A DNA stretch of 64,000 bases from Emticicia fluvialis (GTDB taxonomy: Bacteria; Bacteroidota; Bacteroidia; Cytophagales; Spirosomataceae): positions 186,001 to 250,000 of the forward strand of contig NZ_JANUSD010000009.1 in NCBI RefSeq assembly GCF_024793945.1, given 5' to 3'. Below, piece by piece: positions 44,552-52,503 of this stretch. The notes below the pieces were generated by a model. The model was not told the origin of the DNA. It did no database searches and saw only the letters and a list, made by a program, of their open reading frames with translations. Position numbers and translations under genes: made by a program. Position 1 is the first letter of the stretch. Each line of letters opens with the position of its first letter.

Positions 44552-44676
44552 CGAAACAATATCAATAATTCGGTAATATGTCCGGTAGTCAATGCTCCGC
44601 TTCAGTGGCTAAGTAGAAAGATTTGACAGACCTTAGAAGCATTGAAAAAATTGACAAAACAAATTTTAGAAAAGAA

Positions 44677-45771
44677 ATGAAAGCAAATTTAGATGTACTA
44701 CCGCTGAACAGTTGGGTAGATACAAAAGGAAAACCCTTAATTATTGCCGGTCCGTGCAGTGCCGAGACAGAAGAGCAAGTAACCGAAACCGTAACCCGTA
44801 TTGCAAAAGAAGGTTATGCGCACGTGATTCGTGCGGGTGTTTGGAAACCGCGTACGCGTCCGGGCAGTTTTGAGGGTATGGGAGAAGCAGCATTGCCGTG
44901 GTTGGCTGCGGTAAAAAAAGAAACAGGCCTACCAATTGCAGTGGAAGTAGCTACGCCTCAGCACATCGAATTGGCTTTAAAATATGGTATTGATATTCTC
45001 TGGATCGGCGCCAGAACAACCGTTAACCCGTTTAACGTGCAAGACCTTGCCGATGCGCTGAAAGGTGTTGATGTACCAGTACTTATTAAAAACCCTGTGA
45101 ACCCAGACCTTGCCCTTTGGGTAGGCGCATTTGAGCGTATAGCTGGTGCGGGTATCAAGAAAATGGCGGCTATCCACCGTGGTTTTTCTAATGCACAGGA
45201 AACCAAATACCGTAACTCGCCTATGTGGCAGCTGGCGGTTGAACTAAAAACGCTTTTCCCTCAGTTGCCTATCATCGGCGACCCTAGCCACATGGCAGGT
45301 AAAAGAGCTTACTTATATGAACTGGCACAACGTGCACTTGACCTGAACTACGATGGCTTGATTATAGAATCGCACCGTAGCCCGGACGACGCATGGTCTG
45401 ATGCCTCTCAACAATTAACACCGGAAGCGCTGGGTGAAATGCTTCGTGAACTGGAAGTTCGTAAGGCTTCTTATGGCGAAGATTTCCAAAGCGAACTGGA
45501 CAGATTGCGCCAGAAAATTGATAACATTGACCGCGAATTGCTTGAAGTACTGGCAGCCCGTATGGCAGTGGTTGAAAAACTGGGTGAATACAAAAGAGAT
45601 AACAACGTAGCTGTGCTTCAGCTGGATCGTTGGAAACAGGTTCACACCAGCCGTGCCGAACAAGCTAAGAAACTAAATCTTTACCCTGAAATGGTTGAAG
45701 AATTGTTCAAGCTGATTCACATGGAGTCAATCCGTAAACAAACAGAAGTGATGAACCAACAACCTGCCTGA
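44677..45771 (+). CDS. Bifunctional DAHP synthase-chorismate mutase
   Basis: First and branch-point steps of aromatic amino acid synthesis in one chain. The N-terminal DAHP synthase of the class I-beta type has IIAGPCSAETEEQV (about 23), HVIRAGVWKPRTRPGSFEGM (about 49-68) and GDPSHMAGKRAYL near residue 205. A C-terminal AroQ chorismate mutase domain follows, with LDRLRQKIDNIDRELLEVL and a KLGEYKRDN motif. The fusion order is common in Bacteroidota. I prefer ATG 44677 (MKANLDVLPL) to the TTG 18 codons upstream. 364 residues. Confidence 0.92.
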   Translation: MKANLDVLPLNSWVDTKGKPLIIAGPCSAETEEQVTETVTRIAKEGYAHVIRAGVWKPRTRPGSFEGMGEAALPWLAAVKKETGLPIAVEVATPQHIELALKYGIDILWIGARTTVNPFNVQDLADALKGVDVPVLIKNPVNPDLALWVGAFERIAGAGIKKMAAIHRGFSNAQETKYRNSPMWQLAVELKTLFPQLPIIGDPSHMAGKRAYLYELAQRALDLNYDGLIIESHRSPDDAWSDASQQLTPEALGEMLRELEVRKASYGEDFQSELDRLRQKIDNIDRELLEVLAARMAVVEKLGEYKRDNNVAVLQLDRWKQVHTSRAEQAKKLNLYPEMVEELFKLIHMESIRKQTEVMNQQPA

Positions 45772-45812
45772 GCAGATTGAAGGAGAATACGAATAGAAAA
45801 TGAAAATTGCAG

Positions 45813-45845
45813 AAGAGTGTCGGGCTTAGCCTGATACTCTTTTGT
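45813..45845. terminator. Terminator between DAHP synthase and the minus-strand hypothetical
   Basis: Thirteen-base stem AAGAGTGTCGGGC and GCCTGATACTCTT with G-T wobbles, loop TTA, followed by TTGTTAT. Confidence 0.75.
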
Positions 45846-46195
45846 TATTTAAAATACCGCCACATTTTCATTTTATAAAATAGTTGCTTGGCGCGGTTGC
45901 GGCTTTGCTCAAGGTTAAAACTAGTTGAATTTGGGTTTAAAGCAGCCATTGCGCCATCAGCCAATCTGAGCGAACAGAAGGCGCTTTTATCTGGAATATA
46001 CCTGGAGAACAAAAGCCTTTTTTTCAAAAACAGCGTATCGGGCAGGCGTTCAGGCAAACCGAACCTTCCTTGTGGTTTCAGCATCTTTTTATTGATAAGT
46101 AATGGCGACAGCCCATAATTAGTTTTGCAGGCCAGCTGCGCCCGCGCATGATGTACTAAGCAGACGGTTATGATCAACAGCAAGGGTATTTTCAT
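45845..46195 (-). CDS. Exported hypothetical protein
   Basis: 116 residues with a signal peptide (MKIPLLLIITVCLVHHARAQ). The mature part is basic (R- and K-rich), with three cysteines and no recognisable domain. Single gene, adjacent to a convergent terminator. It could be a narrowly distributed secreted protein; I rate it lower because no family is visible. Confidence 0.5.
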   Translation of the reverse strand: MKIPLLLIITVCLVHHARAQLACKTNYGLSPLLINKKMLKPQGRFGLPERLPDTLFLKKRLLFSRYIPDKSAFCSLRLADGAMAALNPNSTSFNLEQSRNRAKQLFYKMKMWRYFK

Positions 46196-46388
46196 TCTGA
46201 ATGAAAGGTTTAGACCTCTATTTAACGTTTATTAATACCCTAAAATTTGATAAAGCCGGCCTATGATTTCAGAAAGGCATAATTTTGATGTAACTTTGTA
46301 GCGGTGATGCCAACAGCACACCATAAACCAGATTCAGCAACCGGCCTAAACCTGATTGAAAGCCGGATAAAAGATACCTAGCGCGTCT

Positions 46389-47165
46389 ATGAGCAAATAC
46401 GCAACAACAGAAATTACCAGTGCAGAGATACCTTCAGATAACCCTGTTCATCAAAGATTATATTTTCCTTATACTGAAGCAGCCAAAATTATTCATGGCC
46501 ATGTGCTGGAACTCGGCTGCGGCTGGGGCCGTGGTGTAGAAACCCTGATTGAAAAATGCGACCACTACACAGGGCTTGATAAGAACGAACCTTTGATTGA
46601 GCAGTTGCAGGCCGTACACCCGCGCCATACGTTCAGAACGGCAGATTTACCCCACCTGAGCGCTTTTAAAGATAATACTTTCGATTTTGTTGTTACCTTT
46701 CAGGTAATTGAACATATACAAGACGACCACCAGTTTTTAGCCGAAGCCGCCCGGGTGCTTAAACCCGGTGGTAAAATTTTATTGACCACCGTAAACCGCC
46801 CTTACAGCCTGAGCCGGAACCCGTGGCACATCAGAGAGTATGATACAGCCGAGTTGAGAGGCCTGATGCAGAAGTATTTCTCTAAGGTTGAAACCTTTGG
46901 TGTGGGTGGCAACCAGAAAGTATGGGACTACTACGAAGAGAACAAACGCTCGGTAAACAAAATTATGCGGTTTGATATTTTTGACTTGCAGCATCGCCTG
47001 CCGGCTTGGGTGCTCAGGATACCTTATGAGGTGCTGAATCGGTTCAACAGAAATAAACTGATGAGCGAAACGGGTGGGCTTGCCGCCGAAATCAGATGGG
47101 ATGACCACTACCTGTCTGACGAACCCGAAAAATGTATAGATTTCTTTTTTGTAGGGACAAAATAA
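46389..47165 (+). CDS. Class I SAM-dependent methyltransferase
   Basis: 258 residues. SAM motif I is VLELGCGWGRGVETLI (about 38-53), the acidic strand HYTGLDKNEP follows at about 59, and motif IV/V is FDFVVTFQVIEHIQDDH (about 98-114), then VLKPGGKILLTTVNRPYSL. It resembles UbiE/Coq5-like or glycan-associated methyltransferases; the substrate is unknown. Two TAnnTTTG octamers lie upstream (46280-46287 and 46291-46298), neither with a TTG at the usual spacing. Confidence 0.82.
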   Translation: MSKYATTEITSAEIPSDNPVHQRLYFPYTEAAKIIHGHVLELGCGWGRGVETLIEKCDHYTGLDKNEPLIEQLQAVHPRHTFRTADLPHLSAFKDNTFDFVVTFQVIEHIQDDHQFLAEAARVLKPGGKILLTTVNRPYSLSRNPWHIREYDTAELRGLMQKYFSKVETFGVGGNQKVWDYYEENKRSVNKIMRFDIFDLQHRLPAWVLRIPYEVLNRFNRNKLMSETGGLAAEIRWDDHYLSDEPEKCIDFFFVGTK

Positions 47166-47169
47166 TTAC

Positions 47170-47198
47170 TCGGGCGGTTGATGAGACCGCCCGATTTT
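47170..47198 (+). terminator. Terminator between the methyltransferase gene and hemW
   Basis: Perfect stem TCGGGCGGT and ACCGCCCGA, loop TGATGAG, then TTTTCATTT. It is close to the hemW start. Confidence 0.75.
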
Positions 47199-47208
47199 CA
47201 TTTAAGCA

Positions 47209-48333
47209 TTGCACTTATATATTCACATACCGTTTTGCCGTAAGGCCTGCCATTACTGCGACTTCCATTTCAGTACTAATCTGAATACAAAAGCTGACAT
47301 GGCTGCTGCCATTTGTAAAGAAATTGAACTACAGGCAGGGTATCTGAGCCAAAAACACCTTGAAACCATCTATTTTGGAGGTGGCACGCCCTCATTATTA
47401 AGTCCGCAGGAATTGGGAAATATTTTTGATACAATTAAAAAGTATTATACAATTGCTGATGATGCCGAAATTACGCTGGAGGCTAATCCGGACGATATCA
47501 GTCAGCCCCTGCTTAAAAACTTACAGTCTTTAGGTTTTAACCGCCTCAGTATTGGCATACAGTCTTTTTACCCCGACCATCTGCTGAAACTCAACCGCGT
47601 ACACAATGCCTTAGAAGCCGAAAACTCTGTTAAACTGGCACAGGACATGGGTTTTGAAAACCTAACCATCGACCTGATTTATGCCATACCCAGCGAGAGC
47701 CATGCGATTTGGTTGAATGATTTAGAGAAGGCCCTAGCCCTCAAAGTACCGCATATATCATCTTACTGCCTTACTATTGAAGAAAAAACTGTTTTTGGAA
47801 AATGGCTGAAGCTCAATAAGATTCCGCCCATTAATGAAGACTTTGCCTCAGAGCAATTCAGGATTCTGGTTGATACCCTTGAAACAGCCGGATATGAGCA
47901 ATATGAAATATCAAATTTTTGCCGCAACGGCCGGTACTCGCGCCATAATTCATCGTACTGGCAACGGCATGAGTATCTGGGTGTAGGGCCGTCGGCACAT
48001 TCGTACAATGGTGTTTCAAGGCAATATAACGTAGCCAATAATGCTGCTTACCTGCGGGCCATTCAGACAGGCACCGTACCTGCCGAATATGAATTGCTTA
48101 ACAAAGCAGACCAACTGAACGACTACCTGCTTACCGGCCTGCGTACCAAATGGGGCTGCACAATAGCAGAAATCAATAAACTGGCGGGCAATAACTGGCT
48201 GCAAGCCAACCGGCATACTTTAGACAAGTATCTGACCCAACAGATGCTAACAATTGATAATGAAACCCTTACACTTACCAAAGCAGGCAAACTCTTTGCC
48301 GACAGAATAGCCAGCGACCTTTTTATGGTCTGA
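47209..48333 (+). CDS. hemW: Radical SAM heme chaperone HemW
   Basis: HemW inserts heme into target proteins; the family was formerly called oxygen-independent coproporphyrinogen oxidase-like. The 4Fe-4S cluster motif CRKACHYC is at residues 10-17, where true HemN keeps a fourth cysteine. It continues with YFGGGTPSLLSPQEL (about 56), RLSIGIQSFYPDHLL (about 114) and a C-terminal HemN_C domain (LLTGLRTKWGC). 374 residues. The start is TTG 47209, since HLYIHIPFC is the conserved N-terminus and no ATG precedes it in frame. Confidence 0.92.
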   Translation: MHLYIHIPFCRKACHYCDFHFSTNLNTKADMAAAICKEIELQAGYLSQKHLETIYFGGGTPSLLSPQELGNIFDTIKKYYTIADDAEITLEANPDDISQPLLKNLQSLGFNRLSIGIQSFYPDHLLKLNRVHNALEAENSVKLAQDMGFENLTIDLIYAIPSESHAIWLNDLEKALALKVPHISSYCLTIEEKTVFGKWLKLNKIPPINEDFASEQFRILVDTLETAGYEQYEISNFCRNGRYSRHNSSYWQRHEYLGVGPSAHSYNGVSRQYNVANNAAYLRAIQTGTVPAEYELLNKADQLNDYLLTGLRTKWGCTIAEINKLAGNNWLQANRHTLDKYLTQQMLTIDNETLTLTKAGKLFADRIASDLFMV

Positions 48334-48375
48334 AACGCATCCCGATTAACCAGTATTTTTTTGACTGCATTTTAT

Positions 48376-48383
48376 TATATTTG
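48376..48383 (+). promoter_or_regulatory. -7 box upstream of the antiporter gene
   Basis: TATATTTG, exact match to TAnnTTTG. It supports ATG 48487 with a leader of about 100 nt. No TTG at the proper spacing. Confidence 0.45.
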
Positions 48384-48486
48384 TTTCTTTCAGGAAGATG
48401 AACATCCTGCAAAAATCAGATTATATACAATTGTAGATAAACCTTTCTCTGCCTATCTGTGTTGCCTAATTAATACCTTTACAAAA

Positions 48487-50097
48487 ATGCACTACAATCT
48501 ACTTTTAGTTTTATCGCTATTGTTTGTCGTTTTCATGCTGGTCATGTTAGGGCAGAAGTTCAGAATATCAGCGCCAATTTTTCTGGTGCTGGCGGGTTTG
48601 TTCATCAGCTTTGTTCCGAATATCCCACAGATAGAAGTAAACCCTGAACTCATCTTTCTAATTTTTCTACCGCCGTTGCTTTATGAAGCGGCCTGGTACA
48701 CATCCTGGAACGACTTCTGGAAATGGAAACGCCCCATTGGTCTGCTGGCATTCGGGCTGGTTTTGTTTACCTCTACCCTAGTGGCGTATGCTTCACAGGC
48801 CATGATTCCCGGTTTTACACTCGCTATGGGCTTTTTGCTGGGGGGCATTATATCTCCGCCTGATGCCGTTGCGGCATCGTCGGTATTGAAGGGTATCAAA
48901 ATGCCCAAAAGAGTGATTACCATTCTGGAAGGAGAAAGCCTGATTAATGATGCATCGAGCTTAATAGTATTCCGCTTTGCGCTGGCAGCGCTTCTTACCG
49001 GGCAGTTTTCTTTACAGCAAGCCGTTGGCAGCTTTTTTGTAGTGGCTGGCATGGGCATTGTGGTTGGTCTGGCCATAGCCCATGTGGCATACGTTATACA
49101 CCGTTTTTTACCTACCACCCCCAGCATAGATGCCGCCCTTACATTGCTTACCCCCTACTTTATGTATATAGTAGCCGAGCAGTTTCATTTTTCGGGTGTG
49201 ATGGCGGTGGTGAGCGGCGGTTTGTTTTTGTCGTATCGCTCGCATGAGATACTAACTCATGGCTCAACACGCTTGCAGACAACCGGGGTTTGGTCTACGC
49301 TTATTTTTGTACTGAACGGGCTGGTATTTATACTGATAGGCCTTGAACTGCCAACCATCATTAAAGGACTTGACGGTTACTCAATTGCCGAAGCCGTAAA
49401 ATACGGTCTCATTATTAGTGCAATTACCATACTTATACGCCTTATCTGGATTTACCCGGCAGCGTTTATACCCCGCTGGTTGTTCAGGAGTATCCGAGAA
49501 AATGAACCCAATCCGGGTCTCAAAAATCCGTTTGTTATTGGCTGGGCAGGTATGCGGGGGGTAATATCTCTTGCATCGGCGCTGTCGGTACCTTTGTATC
49601 TGAATAACGGCGAGGCATTTCCACACCGAAATCTGATTCTGTTCATTACTTTTACCGTTATTCTGGTTACACTGGTTTTTCAGGGTTTAACCCTGCCATT
49701 AATTGTCAAATGGCTGGATGTAAAAGAGGTTGACCATGCCGCGCCTGAAGTAGAACAGGAAGCAGGAATTAAACTGCGAATTATGAACGCTGCGCTGAAA
49801 CAACTGAACGAAAAATATGCCAGCGAACTGGAAAACAACGAATTGTTGAGTTTTTTAAGAAACGAAATAGAAAACGATATTTCCGTAACTAATCAGCGGC
49901 TTAACTCGCTGGAATGCCAGGCCTGCCAGGTTAAAGAAATTGAGCAGTATAACCAGGTTCTGAAAGATTTATACAGCACCCAGCGCAGAGAACTGTACAG
50001 CCTCAGAAAAGAGTTTGCTTATAGCGACGAAGAAATCAGGAAACAGGAATTACAACTTGATTTCGACGAAGCCAAGATATCAACCCGTGTTCATTAA
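48487..50097 (+). CDS. Na+/H+ antiporter, CPA1/NhaP type
   Basis: 536 residues from ATG 48487. About 12 membrane helices (first ones LLLVLSLLFVVFMLVMLGQ and ISAPIFLVLAGLFISFVPN). The ion-site helices carry GGIISPPDAVAASSVLKG and LEGESLINDASSLIVFRFAL, diagnostic of the CPA1 family. It ends in a cytoplasmic C-terminal helical region of about 110 residues. Role in pH and sodium homeostasis at the inner membrane. The upstream in-frame ATG at 48361 would overlap the -7 box and is rejected as start. Confidence 0.92.
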   Translation: MHYNLLLVLSLLFVVFMLVMLGQKFRISAPIFLVLAGLFISFVPNIPQIEVNPELIFLIFLPPLLYEAAWYTSWNDFWKWKRPIGLLAFGLVLFTSTLVAYASQAMIPGFTLAMGFLLGGIISPPDAVAASSVLKGIKMPKRVITILEGESLINDASSLIVFRFALAALLTGQFSLQQAVGSFFVVAGMGIVVGLAIAHVAYVIHRFLPTTPSIDAALTLLTPYFMYIVAEQFHFSGVMAVVSGGLFLSYRSHEILTHGSTRLQTTGVWSTLIFVLNGLVFILIGLELPTIIKGLDGYSIAEAVKYGLIISAITILIRLIWIYPAAFIPRWLFRSIRENEPNPGLKNPFVIGWAGMRGVISLASALSVPLYLNNGEAFPHRNLILFITFTVILVTLVFQGLTLPLIVKWLDVKEVDHAAPEVEQEAGIKLRIMNAALKQLNEKYASELENNELLSFLRNEIENDISVTNQRLNSLECQACQVKEIEQYNQVLKDLYSTQRRELYSLRKEFAYSDEEIRKQELQLDFDEAKISTRVH

Positions 50098-50117
50098 AAC
50101 ATTATCAGTTTATTATT

Positions 50118-51338
50118 ATGCGTTTGCCCTTCTATTTTGCTATTGTTATCTGGTTCATTGGTTCATCTGCCTGTATGCAGAAACCCGGTGCGGGGCAGTT
50201 GCCGAAGTCTGCCTATGTGCAGGCCCGTGGCGGTTTAAACAATTTTTACCGGGCTGTTGCGCAAAAACAAAATATAACGGTGGCTTACCTGGGTGGCTCT
50301 ATTACTTACAATAAAGGCTGGCGAGACAAAACCAGCAGTTACCTGAAAGAGCAATTTCCGCAGAAAGACTTTACGTTTATCAATGCCGGGATACCGTCGC
50401 TGGGGAGTTTGCCTCATGCTTTCAGATTCGAACAGGATGTGTTAAATAAAGGCATTCCCGACCTGCTTTTTGTAGAAGCAGCCGTAAACGACCATACCAA
50501 CGAAACCGACAGCCTGATGCAGATTTGGGCGCTGGAAGGAATAGTGCGCCATGCAAAAAAAGCGAATCCGGCCGTTGATATTGTGATGATGGCATTTGCA
50601 GACCCCGACAAAACAGCCGATTATGCCCAAGGCAAAGTGCCGCTTGAAGTACAAAATCAGGAATTGGTGGCAGCACATTACAAGCTGCCGTCTATTAACC
50701 TGGCCAAAGAAGTGGCAGACAGGCTTCAGGCCAAAGAATTTAGCTGGGAGGATGACTTTAAAGACCTGCACCCTTCGCCATTCGGGCAGGAGCTTTATTA
50801 CCAGACCATCCGGTATTTGCTTGATTCCACCTACAAAAGCTACCAGACCGCAAAGCCGGGCTCAAAAAAAACTACGCATTTGCCCCAAGCCTTAGAAGGC
50901 ATCAGCCTTGATAAAGGCAGGTATGTTTCGGTAAAAGAAGCCCACATACAAAATGGCTGGCAACTGATAGAAAACTGGAAACCGGCTGACGGCGCAGGAA
51001 CCAGAGAAGGATTTGTGAATGTACCTGTGTTAGAAGCAACCAGTCCGGAGGCATTACTAACTTTTGAGTTTACAGGGAATGCTTTGGGGCTTAGCGTTGT
51101 GTCAGGGCCTGATACCGGAGAAATCAGTTATAAAATTAACAATGGCCCCTGGCAAAAAATGGACCTGTACACCCAATGGAGCAGCGGACTGCACCTGCCC
51201 TGGTATAAACTGCTTGCAGCGGGCTTAATTAACAAAAAACATACGCTTTACCTGAAAATGAGCGAGTCAAAGAATCCAAAAAGTACAGGTACGGCATGCC
51301 GTATTGTGCATTTTTTGGTGAATGATGGACAAAAATAG
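50118..51338 (+). CDS. SGNH/GDSL hydrolase lipoprotein
   Basis: 406 residues with a lipoprotein signal ending IGSSAC (C19). The hydrolase domain has block I Ser in YLGGSITYNKG (about 58-68), block II Gly in NAGIPSLGS, block III Asn in VEAAVNDHTNE and the Asp-His pair in FKDLHPSPFG. A second beta-rich module follows (about 300-406), possibly carbohydrate binding. It is a likely esterase or acetyl esterase of glycans at the cell surface; the substrate is unknown. It begins 20 bases after the antiporter gene. Confidence 0.85.
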   Translation: MRLPFYFAIVIWFIGSSACMQKPGAGQLPKSAYVQARGGLNNFYRAVAQKQNITVAYLGGSITYNKGWRDKTSSYLKEQFPQKDFTFINAGIPSLGSLPHAFRFEQDVLNKGIPDLLFVEAAVNDHTNETDSLMQIWALEGIVRHAKKANPAVDIVMMAFADPDKTADYAQGKVPLEVQNQELVAAHYKLPSINLAKEVADRLQAKEFSWEDDFKDLHPSPFGQELYYQTIRYLLDSTYKSYQTAKPGSKKTTHLPQALEGISLDKGRYVSVKEAHIQNGWQLIENWKPADGAGTREGFVNVPVLEATSPEALLTFEFTGNALGLSVVSGPDTGEISYKINNGPWQKMDLYTQWSSGLHLPWYKLLAAGLINKKHTLYLKMSESKNPKSTGTACRIVHFLVNDGQK

Positions 51339-51399
51339 CTTATCTTTGAAGCTGAATTTTAAAAATCGATTATTAAAATACAATACCTTTTAGAATTGA

Positions 51400-51618
51400 A
51401 TGAAGAATTTTAATCTTAAATCTTATCATGTCAGGGCTATGAACGCGGCCACAGAAGAAGAAAAAGCAAGCATTAATCAGGAATTGAAAGACCTGTATGA
51501 CAGCCTGACAGACGAAGATAAGAAAGATTTTAACGAACAACTGCAGACATTTCTGGTAAAAGAAATGGCCGCCATAAACTCAATGTATCAGGCCACACAA
51601 GATGACAATCTGAATTAA
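51400..51618 (+). CDS. Small helical hypothetical protein
   Basis: 72 residues, acidic, predicted all-helical with amphipathic stretches (EEEKASINQELKDLYDSL and EDKKDFNEQLQTFLVKEM). No signal peptide or domain recognised. It lies in the same direction as the SGNH gene (61 bases) and the next gene (35 bases), so co-transcription is plausible. Confidence 0.65.
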   Translation: MKNFNLKSYHVRAMNAATEEEKASINQELKDLYDSLTDEDKKDFNEQLQTFLVKEMAAINSMYQATQDDNLN

Positions 51619-51653
51619 AACCTGTTGTACTACCCCAGCTTAAACTTACCTCT

Positions 51654-52436
51654 GTGAAACAATCCTTCAGTTTTATTATATGCCTTTTCATTTCTTTTGT
51701 GTGTTTTTCGCAGGAAGACCGCACCAGCGTTATTAAAGTAAACGCTTCGGCGCTTGCCTTTAAGACTTACAATATTCAGTTTGAAAAAGCATTCAATAAA
51801 AAATTCAGCTTTGCATTGGGGGTTTCGCACAGGCCGGAAGAACGCATTCCTTTTGCCACAGCCATCAGAAAATACGTAGATGCCGCAGATGAAGGGATTG
51901 ATTATGTGAGTTTAAAAAACGTAAGAAAAGGTGAAGCCTCTATGGGTTTGTTTAAGTTAACCCCCGAATTAAGGTTTTATCCGGCTAATAAGTCGAACGC
52001 ACCAATTGGTTTTTATGTTTCACTGTTTGGCCGGTACGAACGCTTCTTTGGCACACTGCCGGTTGATGTAGATATGGTTTATAAAGGCCAGCCTTTAAGA
52101 GTTGAACTACCGGTAAAAACAGAGTTTAAAACGCTGTCGGGTGGTTTAATGCTGGGCAGGCAGTTCAGGTTGGGAGAAAGATTTACGCTCGACTGGTATA
52201 TAATAGGCGGATACTTTGGAAATGTAACCGTGCATGGCGAGTCAAATCAGGATTTATCTAAATATGATGATAAATTTATCAGCGATTTGCGCCAGAATAT
52301 TCTGGATACTTTCCAGATCAATGAGGCCTATCTGGCATTGCAGGTAGATAAACAAGGCGTAAGAATTGATAACGCCCGTAGGCTGAAATACCTGAACCTG
52401 AGAGGCTTCGGCCTTAATTTGGGATACAGATTTTAA
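51654..52436 (+). CDS. Exported beta-rich protein, DUF3575-like
   Basis: 260 residues. A signal peptide (KQSFSFIICLFISFVCFSQ) is followed by alternating amphipathic strands ending in LNLRGFGLNLGYRF, whose terminal aromatic fits an outer-membrane beta-barrel. The opening strands resemble DUF3575-type proteins of Bacteroidota. The start is GTG at 51654, since the signal peptide begins there. Probably outer membrane; function unknown. Confidence 0.7.
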   Translation: MKQSFSFIICLFISFVCFSQEDRTSVIKVNASALAFKTYNIQFEKAFNKKFSFALGVSHRPEERIPFATAIRKYVDAADEGIDYVSLKNVRKGEASMGLFKLTPELRFYPANKSNAPIGFYVSLFGRYERFFGTLPVDVDMVYKGQPLRVELPVKTEFKTLSGGLMLGRQFRLGERFTLDWYIIGGYFGNVTVHGESNQDLSKYDDKFISDLRQNILDTFQINEAYLALQVDKQGVRIDNARRLKYLNLRGFGLNLGYRF

Positions 52437-52453
52437 TCTGGGATGTTTACGCA

Positions 52454-52490
52454 AAAGAATCTCCCCCTTGAAACAGGGAGGAGATTCTTT
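52454..52490. terminator. Bidirectional terminator between convergent genes
   Basis: Stem AAAGAATCTCC (52454-52464) and GGAGATTCTTT (52480-52490) with an inner CCT/AGG pair. Confidence 0.8.
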
Positions 52491-52503
52491 CTGGCAAACC
52501 ATA